Assembly (NCBI RefSeq): GCF_000381265.1
Contig: NZ_KB906273.1
Span: 37,920-101,919, forward strand
DNA length: 64,000 nucleotides
DNA from: Curvibacter lanceolatus ATCC 14669
Lineage (GTDB): Bacteria; Pseudomonadota; Gammaproteobacteria; Burkholderiales; Burkholderiaceae_C
Reading direction: 5' to 3'
Program-made: the position numbers and the translations under genes
Shown here: piece by piece, positions 22,195-32,307 of the stretch
Position numbering within the stretch: position 1 is the first letter of the stretch
How the letters are laid out: each line of letters opens with the position of its first letter
Notes under the pieces: generated by a model
Database searches by the model: none
What the model saw: the letters and a program-made list of their open reading frames with translations, nothing else
What the model was told of the DNA's origin: nothing

Positions 22195-24150
22195 ATGAAG
22201 AAAAAAGTGTGGCTTTGGGCCTTATCGCCCGTGGTTGCAGCCTTGGCGCTGCATGGGTGTGGAGGCTCCGACTCGAGCCTCATCGTGGACAACAATGCCC
22301 AGAGTTGCTCTGTGGCCTCCAGCACCGGCTCACCCGTGGTGGTGGGCTCGGGTCTGGCCGGTGATCCTGCAGCACCCGAGGCCGCCTCGGGCTACCGGCT
22401 CGGCTACAAGGCAAAGACATCAAGCAACTACATGGTGGTGGCCAACACCCCCTTGGCCACCCGGGCCGGGTGCGATGTGCTCAAAGCTGGCGGCACAGCG
22501 GTCGATGCAGCCGTGGCCGTGCAAGCCGTGCTGGGTCTGGTCGAGCCGCAGTCCAGCACGATTGCGGGCAGTGCCTTCATGGTGTACTACGACGCGGCCA
22601 CCAAGCAGGTCGTCGCCTACGATGGCCGCGAAGCTGCCCCAGCGGCCGCCACAGGCTATTACCTGGCGCGCCAGAACCAGGCTGACGCGTCGTCACCAGC
22701 TCCCGTGCCCAGCGCACGGCGCAGCGGTCGTTCCATCGGTGTGCCGGGCGTGATGCGCATGCTCGAACTGGCCCACAAAGAGCATGGCAAGCTGGTCTGG
22801 GGCCAATTGTTCGATGAAGGTGTCAGCCTTGCCACCAATGGCTACAAAATCCCCACCCGCATGGGCGATGCGATTGCCGCCAACGCGGCCAGCCTGCGGC
22901 TGGACGCCAACGCCGTGGCGGCCTTTTTCAATGCCGACGGCACACCCAAGACCAGTGGCAGCGTGACCACCAACCTGCCCTACGCGCAGTCACTCCGAGC
23001 CCTTGCGACAGGCGGCGCAGATGCTTTGTACTCTGGCGCCATTGCCGAGGCCATCGTGGCCAAGGCGGCCCAGTCGGTGGGCGATGACACGGCCAAGACC
23101 CCCATGACCCCGAGCCTGATGACGGTGGCCGACCTCAAAGCCTATCGGGCCAAGAAGCGTGACCCGGTCTGCACCAGCTACCGCAGCAGCTACTACATCT
23201 GCACCATGGCGCCCCCCTCATCGGGTGGCATTGCCATCGCTCAGTCGCTGGGCATTCTGGAAAACTTCGACCTCTCCCAATATGGCCCCACGAACCCCAG
23301 CAACGAAGGCGGCGTGCCGAGCGTGATGGGCGTGCACCTGGTGTCCGAGGCCGAGCGCCTGGCCTACGCCGACCGCGACAAGTATGTGGCCGACACCGAC
23401 TTCATCCCGCTGCCCGCCAAGGGCGTCTCGTCGATGATCGACAAGGCCTACCTCAAGCAGCGGGCGGCGCTGATCAACGCCAGTGGCAACTCGATGGGCA
23501 CGGCAAGCGCGGGCAACCTGGGCGACATTCCGCTGGGTGTGGACAAGACCATCGAGCACGGCACCACCCACTTCTCCATCGTGGACGCCTACGGCAACGT
23601 GGTCTCCATGACCTCGACCGTCGAATCCAGCATGGGCTCTTTCCACATGGTGGGCGGCTTTTTGCTGACCAACCAGCTCACAGACTTCTCGGCCCTGCCC
23701 ACCGACAGCGCAGGCGTGCTGGTGGCCAACCGCGTGGCCCCGGGCAAGCGCCCACGCAGCACCATGGCGCCCACGCTGGTGTTCAAGGGCACAGCGCCCG
23801 GCGACTTTGTGATGGCCACCGGCTCGCCCGGCGGCGGCACCATCATCCAGTACGTGCTCAAGACCGTGGTCGGTGCACTGGATTGGGGTCTTGATGCGCA
23901 ACAGGCCACCTCGCTGGTGAACCTGGGCGCCGCCAACAGCGCCACCACCAACGTTGACGGTGCCAACACATCGCTCGACCTCACGGGGCTGGTCAGCGGC
24001 CTCAAGGCCAAGGGCCACACCGTGAACAATGCGGCGCAATCCAGCGGCGTTTCCACCATCATGCGCGTCAACGTCAATGGCCAGATCAAGCTCCAAGGCG
24101 GTGTAGACCCACGCCGCGAGGGCATTGTGCTGGGTGACGGGGCACTGTGA
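22195..24150 (+). CDS. ggt: Gamma-glutamyltransferase, predicted lipoprotein
   Basis: 651 residues from the ATG at 22195 (AGGGA just upstream); the reading frame opens further 5' without a supported start. The signal 'MKKKVWLWALSPVVAALALHGCGG' ends in a lipobox (LHG-C), so the enzyme should be anchored to a membrane rather than soluble as in E. coli. It transfers or hydrolyses the gamma-glutamyl group of glutathione. Autoprocessing nucleophile: Thr457 in 'HGTTHFSIVD', preceding 'NVVSMTSTVESSMGS'. Glycine-rich 'GSPGGGTIIQYVL' and 'PGKRPRSTMAPT' are the expected substrate-site loops. A strong terminator follows. Confidence 0.92.
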   Translation: MKKKVWLWALSPVVAALALHGCGGSDSSLIVDNNAQSCSVASSTGSPVVVGSGLAGDPAAPEAASGYRLGYKAKTSSNYMVVANTPLATRAGCDVLKAGGTAVDAAVAVQAVLGLVEPQSSTIAGSAFMVYYDAATKQVVAYDGREAAPAAATGYYLARQNQADASSPAPVPSARRSGRSIGVPGVMRMLELAHKEHGKLVWGQLFDEGVSLATNGYKIPTRMGDAIAANAASLRLDANAVAAFFNADGTPKTSGSVTTNLPYAQSLRALATGGADALYSGAIAEAIVAKAAQSVGDDTAKTPMTPSLMTVADLKAYRAKKRDPVCTSYRSSYYICTMAPPSSGGIAIAQSLGILENFDLSQYGPTNPSNEGGVPSVMGVHLVSEAERLAYADRDKYVADTDFIPLPAKGVSSMIDKAYLKQRAALINASGNSMGTASAGNLGDIPLGVDKTIEHGTTHFSIVDAYGNVVSMTSTVESSMGSFHMVGGFLLTNQLTDFSALPTDSAGVLVANRVAPGKRPRSTMAPTLVFKGTAPGDFVMATGSPGGGTIIQYVLKTVVGALDWGLDAQQATSLVNLGAANSATTNVDGANTSLDLTGLVSGLKAKGHTVNNAAQSSGVSTIMRVNVNGQIKLQGGVDPRREGIVLGDGAL

Positions 24151-24184
24151 TGACGGCTGCTTGAGCAGAGTCACAAGGCATGAA

Positions 24185-24215
24185 CGGCGCACCGCTACGG
24201 CGGTGCGCCGTTTTT
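24185..24215 (+). terminator. Rho-independent terminator after ggt
   Basis: An 11-bp perfect GC-rich stem (24185-24195 with 24200-24210), loop TACG, followed directly by TTTTT. It starts 34 bp after the ggt stop. Confidence 0.9.
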
Positions 24216-24238
24216 CTTTGAGGGGGCTGCAGCCAAGG

Positions 24239-24321
24239 GTTCAGGCGTTCAGGCGTTCAGGCGTTCAGGGCATTCAACGCCGGCTTCGGCCTATTCAGAG
24301 CACTTCAGAGCACTTCAGAGC
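24239..24321. repeat. Two short tandem repeat blocks
   Basis: GTTCAGGC is repeated four times (24239-24270, last copy with one change). After 21 bp a second block repeats ACTTCAGAGC about three times (24292-24321, outer copies imperfect). They lie just after the ggt terminator, at the boundary of the CRISPR region. They look like slippage products in non-coding DNA. Confidence 0.7.
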
Positions 24322-24845
24322 CCTTCACAGACCTGCACAAAAAAGCCTGCGCCATGCAAGGCAAGCGACGTGAATCTCGCCAATCGCCCCCCCCCGCGCT
24401 GAGCGCACGGCCCCGCCCCTGCCAGCCCCGCGAACCCGGTGGTGCTCTGCCAATGCAGGGCCAACCGCCTCAGAGGCGTTCCCTGTTGTCGTCGCGATCT
24501 GGCTTGTTCGCCGGGCTGGCAGAGGCCGATGCCGGTTTCAGGCTGAGGGCCGATGCCGAAGTACTTGGTCTGGGCCTTGGCCTTGGCCTGGAGCATGCCA
24601 GCGTTGGCAGCCCTGGCCACCGGCTGACAGCCTGAAGACGGACACCGCTTCGACCAGGTCATGCGCCGGGTTGCGCAGGCTGTTGGCAAACTGAGGCTGC
24701 CAACCACCCGACTTGTTTTCACGCAATGAGGGTGAACGGGATGTTGAAGGCACGCAGTGAGACGTGCACCAGGCGTTGCCGTTCTGGTCATCACGCCCCG
24801 AAAACCTGGCCAGCACAGGTGTGCCAGCCTTGGAATCAAGACAAG
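24322..24845. other. Decayed non-coding stretch at the boundary of the CRISPR island
   Basis: 524 bp without an intact gene. The only recognisable trace is the chemotaxis-receptor-like tail at 24625-24690 (separate entry). Reading frames on both strands are low-complexity and interrupted. Confidence 0.5.
24625..24690 (-). pseudogene. Possible remnant of a methyl-accepting chemotaxis protein C-terminus
   Basis: On the minus strand one frame reads 'SLRNPAHDLVEAVSVFRLSAG'. The 'A..LVEAVSVFRL' ending is the usual last helix of betaproteobacterial chemotaxis receptors, just before their variable tail. After it the frame breaks: the alternative frame gives 'PVARAANAGMLQAKAKAQ', a typical receptor tail composition. 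No signalling domain remains upstream. A weak call based on about 15 residues. Confidence 0.35.
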
Positions 24846-24870
24846 AAAAAACCTCTGCGTCGGAGAGGTT
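24846..24870 (-). terminator. Rho-independent terminator, minus strand, downstream of the CRISPR array
   Basis: On the minus strand AACCTCT-CCGACGC-AGAGGTT forms a 7-bp stem and 7-nt loop, followed by a run of T (plus-strand A run at 24846-24851). It faces transcription coming from the CRISPR array, whose last repeat ends 370 bp upstream at 25240, and could end the pre-crRNA. Confidence 0.65.
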
Positions 24871-25239
24871 GCGCCGCTAACTGACGGTGTTTTCAAGCAC
24901 CCACCTTTTCGGGCTGCAGCGGTTAGGGAGTAGGAATTGCCTTGGGCAACCCACCGGGACTGCAGCGGGATACCGGTGGTGGGTCTGGCGGTTTGGGCGG
25001 GAAGGGTTGGCGCATCTGCAGCCCGTTGGGGTAGGGCTGGTGAATCGAACTCGGGGGATTCAGGTTGGACTGCAAGCAGGTGCCCTGCACCCCCGACCAA
25101 AACGTCCGAAACGGTCCGGGCATCCAACTACCCAGGGGTCGATACAGTGCAGAGCGCAACAATTCTATAACTCGGAACCGAACGGAAACCTGATCAGCCC
25201 GGCACTGGGGAGCACCTCCAAAAACTGTGTCGCTGCTCC
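24871..25239. other. Trailer-side flank of the CRISPR array, no gene seen
   Basis: 369 bp between the last (oldest) CRISPR repeat and the minus-strand terminator. No reading frame resembles a known protein. No further repeat copies were recognised. Confidence 0.5.
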
Positions 25240-27776
25240 GCCATCAGCCCCACCTTCGTGGGGAACACGCGACCACTTGGTGCCTGTGGTCGTGGTACTT
25301 GAGCAGAGGGGCATCCCCATGCCCGTGGGGAACACGTCTGGTATGGCCTGGGCATGTGGCCCGAGTTCGGTTCATCCCCACGCCCGTGGGGAACACGCTG
25401 GACTTCCCGGACGAATTGATCATCGACAACGGTTCATCCCCACGCCCGTGGGGAACACCTCATCGCATTCTCCGGTAAAGACACAAAAGCCGGTTCATCC
25501 CCACGCCCGTGGGGAACACACCGATGCCGCTGGCTACGCCGGCCTCAACACCGGTTCATCCCCACGCCCGTGGGGAACACAATCGAAGTGTGAGCAAGTT
25601 CGGGATGCGCTGTGGTTCATCCCCACGCCCGTGGGGAACACGAAACCTCCAGGGGTGAGAGCTCGCGGGGGATCGGTTCATCCCCACGCCCGTGGGGAAC
25701 ACAGCGCCGCAATGATTGCAGGCATAACTACCCCCGGTTCATCCCCACGCCCGTGGGGAACACCTCCAGAAGTTATTTTCTGGAAACACATTCAGCGGTT
25801 CATCCCCACGCCCGTGGGGAACACGACAAGGGCTCCCAGACGACTGAGCGCGACGGCGGTTCATCCCCACGCCCGTGGGGAACACAATTCGGCCCAGGCC
25901 GTCGCCAATTACCAGCTCGGTTCATCCCCACGCCCGTGGGGAACACAAACCATGCAGGGGTCCACATCAGACGCCTCCCGGTTCATCCCCACGCCCGTGG
26001 GGAACACACTGTTGGCGGCACCGCCTGGCACCCGGCCCACGGTTCATCCCCACGCCCGTGGGGAACACCCCGTCGAGGTGCAGGGACAGATCACCTGCTA
26101 CGGTTCATCCCCACGCCCGTGGGGAACACACTACGTGCAGCGGGACATCCGAGGCAATCACCGGTTCATCCCCACGCCCGTGGGGAACACGTGATAGGCG
26201 CCCCAGTGCCAAATCAATTGGGCGGTTCATCCCCACGCCCGTGGGGAACACGCGAAACGGCAGAAATCATTCTTGGCGAAGAGCGGTTCATCCCCACGCC
26301 CGTGGGGAACACGATTTTTGCCCTGGCGTCATCGGTCCAGAAACCGGTTCATCCCCACGCCCGTGGGGAACACTGTCAGCATCCCCCGGCGCAGGCTGGA
26401 GGCGTCGGTTCATCCCCACGCCCGTGGGGAACACACCCAGCAGTCGGGTGCCAAAAGTTCCAGCACCGGTTCATCCCCACGCCCGTGGGGAACACTAGCC
26501 GATGCCCCCGCGCAGTTCCGGCAGCGGCGGTTCATCCCCACGCCCGTGGGGAACACGATCTTGGCGCGCCTGTTCGCCCTCACGGCGGCGGTTCATCCCC
26601 ACGCCCGTGGGGAACACACGTGCCGAGCGCACCAGCAGGTGCGGTGCTGCGGTTCATCCCCACGCCCGTGGGGAACACGGCCCGAGCGCGTTTGGTGTCG
26701 GCGACGATGGCGGTTCATCCCCACGCCCGTGGGGAACACCGCCTGGGCTGGACCGCTGACCTGGTCGACGCCGGTTCATCCCCACGCCCGTGGGGAACAC
26801 GGTGATCTGATACAGCAGATCCAGAACGCTGGCGGTTCATCCCCACGCCCGTGGGGAACACTGCCGGGCTTGGTTGGCCTGTTCGGTCGTCACCGGTTCA
26901 TCCCCACGCCCGTGGGGAACACATCGGCTGCCACCCCTCTGCCAAAGCCTCTGCCGGTTCATCCCCACGCCCGTGGGGAACACAGCATCACGCCTGTGCC
27001 GATGCCACACAAGTTCGGTTCATCCCCACGCCCGTGGGGAACACGGCCTGAGCTGATGAAGGCGCTCAATGCTCGTCGGTTCATCCCCACGCCCGTGGGG
27101 AACACGCGCTGCCGGTATAGTGGACGGCCTCACATTGCGGTTCATCCCCACGCCCGTGGGGAACACCAGGTGCCGGGGTGATTTCCACCCAGGCCACGCG
27201 GTTCATCCCCACGCCCGTGGGGAACACATCACGCGCATCACTCAGGGCCTTGCGGGCATCGGTTCATCCCCACGCCCGTGGGGAACACATCGCCAATTGC
27301 GATGTGCTCCATTTTGGGCGCGGTTCATCCCCACGCCCGTGGGGAACACAACCGAAGCGCAAGCTCCAACATTTACGTTGGCGGTTCATCCCCACGCCCG
27401 TGGGGAACACATCAGGGCCTGGCCATCCCGGTCGGCCCCAGCCGGTTCATCCCCACGCCCGTGGGGAACACGTGGCGATGGACGCCGATGACGTGGCCGA
27501 ATACGGTTCATCCCCACGCCCGTGGGGAACACAGATTCCGCGCTGACGGTGTAGGTCAGGCGGCCGGTTCATCCCCACGCCCGTGGGGAACACTTCTCGG
27601 CCATGGCCTCCGCCGTGGCTGCAGCCGGTTCATCCCCACGCCCGTGGGGAACACCATGATCGAGTCGCCAGCGCAGCCGACGCTCGCGGTTCATCCCCAC
27701 GCCCGTGGGGAACACGCTTGCAGGTCGCGCGCGATGCCGCCGGCATCCGGTTCATCCCCACGCCCGTGGGGAACAC
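25240..27776 (-). CRISPR. Type I-E CRISPR array, 42 repeats / 41 spacers, transcribed on the minus strand
   Basis: Forty near-identical 29-bp repeats start at 25368 and recur every 61 bp to 27748, giving 32-bp spacers; the first of these spacers is 33 bp. Two degenerate repeats precede them: 25307-25335 (4 changes) and 25240-25268 (8 changes), with a 38-bp spacer between. In crRNA sense the repeat starts GTGTTCCCCAC, has loop GGGC and ends GTGGGGATGAACCG, the E. coli-type I-E layout with a 6-bp hairpin and 8-nt handle ATGAACCG. The degenerate copies mark the old end, so the leader is on the right, next to cas2. Protein-like translations of this stretch are artefacts of the repeat. Confidence 0.98.
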
Positions 27777-27840
27777 ACTTCGACTAAGCCATTGATCCCA
27801 AAAGGAAAAATGGCACGTCAAAATTCTACCGATTCAATTG
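27777..27840 (-). promoter_or_regulatory. CRISPR leader with IHF-like site
   Basis: A 64-bp AT-rich segment lies between the cas2 stop and the newest repeat. On the minus strand GATCAATGGCTTA (27785-27797) fits the IHF consensus WATCAANNNNTTR at every defined base except the first. It ends 8 bp before the repeat, the position where IHF bends the type I-E leader for Cas1-Cas2 integration. A possible -10 (TAGAAT, around 27822) is present, but no good -35 was seen, so pre-crRNA may also be read through from cas2. Confidence 0.7.
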
Positions 27841-29075
<1,235 letters not shown>

Positions 29076-29087
29076 AGGGCGGCACCC

Positions 29088-29771
29088 TCAATCGCGCAGC
29101 GGCTTGACCAACAGCAGGCCGCAACCGAAAGCCTTGCTGTGCCCCAGGCCCTGGAGCAGTGCCGACTGCAGCCGATCAGGGTCTTGCACCTGGGCCAGGC
29201 CCTGGTAGTCGATGGACGAAAAGGCCACGCCCCCTTTTCTGCGGTTCAAGCGCTGGGGCTGGTAGTTGTCTTGCCTCACGCTGTCGGGCTGCACCAGCAG
29301 CCCGGCGCTTTCGGCACGCTGCAGCAGCCAGCCCAGGGCGGCCTTCTCCATGGCTTGCGGCAAAGGCTCGTCCGCAGGGGGGTGGCGCTTGACGTCCATC
29401 AGCACATCATGCCGGCGCGACTTTTGCCCGGCTTCGCCCCGGTTGACGGTGGGGTTGGCGCGCAAATCAAATTGCAGCCAGGTACCCGCGGGCAGATGGG
29501 GCTGGTAGGGTTTGGTGGCCACCTCGAAGACCGCAGGATCGACCACGGGGGCACGGGCCGAGACCACATAGAACGACAGCCCACGCAGTTCGTCGCCCAG
29601 GCGCCGGAACACAAAGTCGCGTGGAAGGCCATCGCCCGGGAACAGCCGCCAGACCAGCGCGTGGTCACGGTAGGCATCGCCATGCTGCAGCGCTTCATGC
29701 CACCAGGGGCTTCGGCTGACGGGCTCAAGCACCCGTACTTTCGAGAAGTAATGCGGTGTTGTTGTCGTCAT
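29088..29771 (-). CDS. cas6e: Cas6e (CasE/Cse3) pre-crRNA endoribonuclease
   Basis: 227 residues (E. coli 199). It cleaves the repeat hairpin and stays bound to the 3' stem of the crRNA in Cascade. The glycine-rich loop near the C-terminus, 'QGLGHSKAFGCGLLLVKPL', is the Cas6e hallmark, and 'DAYRDHALVWRLFPGD' holds the expected catalytic His at about residue 37. Its ATG overlaps the cas5e stop (ATGA), indicating coupled translation. Its substrates here are the main array and probably the pseudo-repeat RNA at 34033-34122. Confidence 0.95.
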   Translation of the reverse strand: MTTTTPHYFSKVRVLEPVSRSPWWHEALQHGDAYRDHALVWRLFPGDGLPRDFVFRRLGDELRGLSFYVVSARAPVVDPAVFEVATKPYQPHLPAGTWLQFDLRANPTVNRGEAGQKSRRHDVLMDVKRHPPADEPLPQAMEKAALGWLLQRAESAGLLVQPDSVRQDNYQPQRLNRRKGGVAFSSIDYQGLAQVQDPDRLQSALLQGLGHSKAFGCGLLLVKPLRD

Positions 29772-30544
29772 GCGGCCTCACTCCCCACCAGATGCACCCA
29801 CTCACGTCGGGGTGCGAACTGCCAGCGCTTGCGCGACTGGGGTTGGTCGTGGCGCAAGGTGTCAAAGCTGGCGCTCATGCCAGCCTCCATGCCGTCTTCC
29901 CAGTAATAGCGGGCGGCTTGGGGCTTGGGCTGGAAGGCCTTTTGGTCATCGCGGTTCGGCCAGGGCTGCACGGGCTGCAGCGCGTCGGTCAAGGCCAACA
30001 GCGATTGGGGCAAGGCCTGGTCCAAGGCCTCGCGCACCGAAGCGGCCTGGACGATCTGGGGCGCCAAGGGCAAGGCAGGCGGGCACGACTTGCGGCCCAG
30101 GTAGAGCGGGAACGAAGGGGTGCGCAAGGCCTGCGCCAAGCTGGGCAGGCTGTGGGGCGCGTTGGGCTGGGCTTGCAGTGCCACCACAGCCAGGCTGTCG
30201 CAGCGGTATTCACGGCTGGACAGCAACGTGCCCTCTCGCTCGGGATTGGCCAGCTCTTGCCGCCGGGTTCGAAACACTTCCTTGCGCAGTGGCTGCCCCA
30301 CGCCCATGGTGTGAAAGTCGCGCAGCGGCGAGCCGGCGCATACCAGCTTGATGCCAAAGCGATAGCCCTGGGCCATGGCCTGCTGGCCCGCTTCGTCGCT
30401 GCGCTCCACGCCCACAGCCGCCGCCAGCAAGCCAATGAGCGCCGATTTGGAGGGATGCATCGCCGAGTGCCTCGACTCGCCCACCGCAATTTCGCCCCAG
30501 CTGGCCAGAGGGCCATACAGGCGCATCAGCAGATAGTCGGTCAT
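29768..30544 (-). CDS. cas5e: Cas5e (CasD) Cascade subunit
   Basis: 258 residues from the ATG at 30544 (GGAG 9 nt upstream); a GTG two codons earlier directly abuts the cas7e stop. 'YLLMRLYGPLASWGEIAVGESRHSAMHPSKSALIGLLAAAVGV' matches the Cas5e N-terminus. Cas5e caps the 5' handle of the crRNA and contacts Cse1. No catalytic residues are expected. It overlaps cas6e by four bases. Confidence 0.95.
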   Translation of the reverse strand: MTDYLLMRLYGPLASWGEIAVGESRHSAMHPSKSALIGLLAAAVGVERSDEAGQQAMAQGYRFGIKLVCAGSPLRDFHTMGVGQPLRKEVFRTRRQELANPEREGTLLSSREYRCDSLAVVALQAQPNAPHSLPSLAQALRTPSFPLYLGRKSCPPALPLAPQIVQAASVREALDQALPQSLLALTDALQPVQPWPNRDDQKAFQPKPQAARYYWEDGMEAGMSASFDTLRHDQPQSRKRWQFAPRREWVHLVGSEAA

Positions 30545-30550
30545 GGGCAC

Positions 30551-31585
30551 TTACTCCGCCGTCACAAAATCGATCAGCTCGGCCACACGGCCTTGGCCCT
30601 GCAGCACATCGATCTCGCTGCGGCTGTCTGCGCAGGGGCCGTAGACCTTGTCCATGTTGTCGCGCACACGCTGCAGGGCCCCGATGGCTTCTTGCGCATA
30701 GTCGACGCCTTGCACCGGCTTGACATAGGCCAGGGTCAGGGCCCGGGGCTGCTGCGCGCCTTTTTCTGCCAAGGCGTAGTGGGCATAGGCCCGGCTGGCA
30801 TAGCTGTTTTGCTTGCCGCTGGGGCCCACTTTAAGGGCGGCTTCAGTCAGGGCACGCAGGGCTTTTTGGGTCAGGGCCTCGTCGTTGCCGAGGTTCTGTT
30901 TGAGCCGGTCGCGGTCAATGCACACGTACTGGTAGAACACGGCTGCGGCAAACCCACTGTCGCCAATGTGGGCTGCCCCCGGATCGCTGAGGTTGAGGTC
31001 ATCCACCGCAGTGAAGTAGTCGTCCTCAATCGCAGACGCGTGCACCCCGATGGCATGGGCCACCTGCACGGCGGCGTCACTGTTGTGCTCGGTCTTGGCC
31101 GCGAGCATGCGACCGAACATGGCGATGTCCACCGCGCTTTGGGTGTGCAGCAAGGCGTCCAGTTCGTCGTCTGTGGGCGCGCGCTTTTCCTGGGCCAGGG
31201 TGTTCACCAGGGCCTTCAGAGAGCCGAGTTCTTCAGGCGCCACATGCACCAGTTGCTCGATCTCCAGGGGCTTGTCTTTCTTGACCGCGCCATACACCTT
31301 GGCGATCTGGCCCGCCCAGTCTTTGGCCTGCTTGTCGGCCACACCTGCGGCCAGCAGTTGCTCATAGGCTGTGACCCCCAGCAGCTTGGTGCGCGAGCCG
31401 ATCGAGCCGGCCAACTGCTGCTGAAAAATCTCGGACGTGCGCCAGGCCCGCTTCAGGCTTTGCGAAGACACCCGCAAACGCTCCACCCCGCCCAACCGTG
31501 CGGTCTTGGGCTGCCCGGAGTCGTCTCGGTTGAGGTTGGCCGGGGGGTAGGAGATCAGCAGGTGCAGTTGAACAAAACGGGTCAT
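30551..31585 (-). CDS. cas7e: Cas7e (CasC/Cse4) Cascade backbone subunit
   Basis: 344 residues from the ATG at 31585, chosen because AAGGAGG lies 8 nt upstream; the open frame upstream belongs to shadow reading of cse2. 'RFVQLHLLISYPPANLNRDDSGQPKTARLGGVERLRVSSQSLKRAWR' is the Cas7e signature: the RNA-binding RRM-like palm with the thumb insertion that kinks every sixth crRNA base. Six copies form the Cascade spine. That geometry explains why a mismatch at guide position 6 is tolerated. Confidence 0.96.
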   Translation of the reverse strand: MTRFVQLHLLISYPPANLNRDDSGQPKTARLGGVERLRVSSQSLKRAWRTSEIFQQQLAGSIGSRTKLLGVTAYEQLLAAGVADKQAKDWAGQIAKVYGAVKKDKPLEIEQLVHVAPEELGSLKALVNTLAQEKRAPTDDELDALLHTQSAVDIAMFGRMLAAKTEHNSDAAVQVAHAIGVHASAIEDDYFTAVDDLNLSDPGAAHIGDSGFAAAVFYQYVCIDRDRLKQNLGNDEALTQKALRALTEAALKVGPSGKQNSYASRAYAHYALAEKGAQQPRALTLAYVKPVQGVDYAQEAIGALQRVRDNMDKVYGPCADSRSEIDVLQGQGRVAELIDFVTAE

Positions 31586-31650
31586 GGCGAAGGCCTCCTT
31601 GAAATGATTCGAATTGATGGGACTCGGATGAGGTGATGAGGTGGGCCAGC

Positions 31651-32307
31651 TCAGCCCTGGGTATCGCTCGGGTCGTTGGCCAGGTCGTCGGCCACCGCGG
31701 CCCGGTCGCGAGCCGGCAGGAAGTAGTCGTGTGCCCAGTGAAAACGCACCCCATGCGCCACGCGAAGGTGGGCCTCGCCCTGCTCGCGCTGCCAGGCCAG
31801 CAGGTCGTCGGCGAGTTGCACCACATCGGCCTGGCCATTGAGCAACTTGACGGCGCGTCGCCACTGCGTCAGCAGTTCATCGGCCCCCTGGCTGCGTTGC
31901 AGGCGGGTGAAGCGCAAGGCGCTCATGCGGCGCCGATCGGGACTGATTTTTTCGCCCAAGTCCACCGCAAGGGTGTGGCGCTCGGCAGGCTCTGATTTCA
32001 CCAGGGCCAACACACCAGCCACCAGCGCGATCTGCTCATAGGTGGCCGGCACATCGGGCAGCAGCCAGGCTTGCTGTTCACCACGATCTCGGATCAGACG
32101 GTGGGCCAGCACATGCACCGCAGGTTCCAGCAAGAGCTCATCCACACCTGGGCACCGGCGCAGGCTGGCCCGTGCCCCCCGCCCCAGCCCCCACAGGTCG
32201 GGCGGCAAGGGTTGGGGCTGATCTGCACTCTGAGGCTGCAATGCCTGCCACCACAGCTTCACGGATTGTTGTTGAGCCGGGTTCAGGCTCAGGGTTCTGG
32301 GTTTCAT
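31651..32307 (-). CDS. cse2: Cse2 (CasB) Cascade small subunit
   Basis: 218 residues, longer than E. coli CasB (160). All-helical and basic: 'LPPDLWGLGRGARASLRRCPGVDELLLEPAVHVL' and 'KISPDRRRMSALRFTRLQRSQGADELLTQWRRAVKLL' carry the expected Arg/Lys surface for the displaced strand. A Cse2 dimer forms the belly of Cascade and locks the R-loop. Its ATG overlaps the cse1 stop (ATGA); cas7e follows after 65 bp. Confidence 0.94.
   Translation of the reverse strand: MKPRTLSLNPAQQQSVKLWWQALQPQSADQPQPLPPDLWGLGRGARASLRRCPGVDELLLEPAVHVLAHRLIRDRGEQQAWLLPDVPATYEQIALVAGVLALVKSEPAERHTLAVDLGEKISPDRRRMSALRFTRLQRSQGADELLTQWRRAVKLLNGQADVVQLADDLLAWQREQGEAHLRVAHGVRFHWAHDYFLPARDRAAVADDLANDPSDTQG

Noticed and set aside
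25035..25060. A T-loop-like word (GTTCGATTC on the minus strand) suggesting a tRNA or attachment-site remnant
   Set aside because: The flanking bases do not form the 5-bp T stem, and no acceptor, D or anticodon arm could be fitted.
24315..25127. A 270-codon minus-strand frame next to the array
   Set aside because: It crosses a terminator and tandem repeats, and only a receptor-like tail in a different frame is recognisable; treated as decayed DNA.
24887..27821. Long open frames across the CRISPR array with repeated peptides such as HPHARGEH or FIPTPVGNT
   Set aside because: They are translations of the 61-bp repeat-spacer period; repeat identity and period explain them fully.
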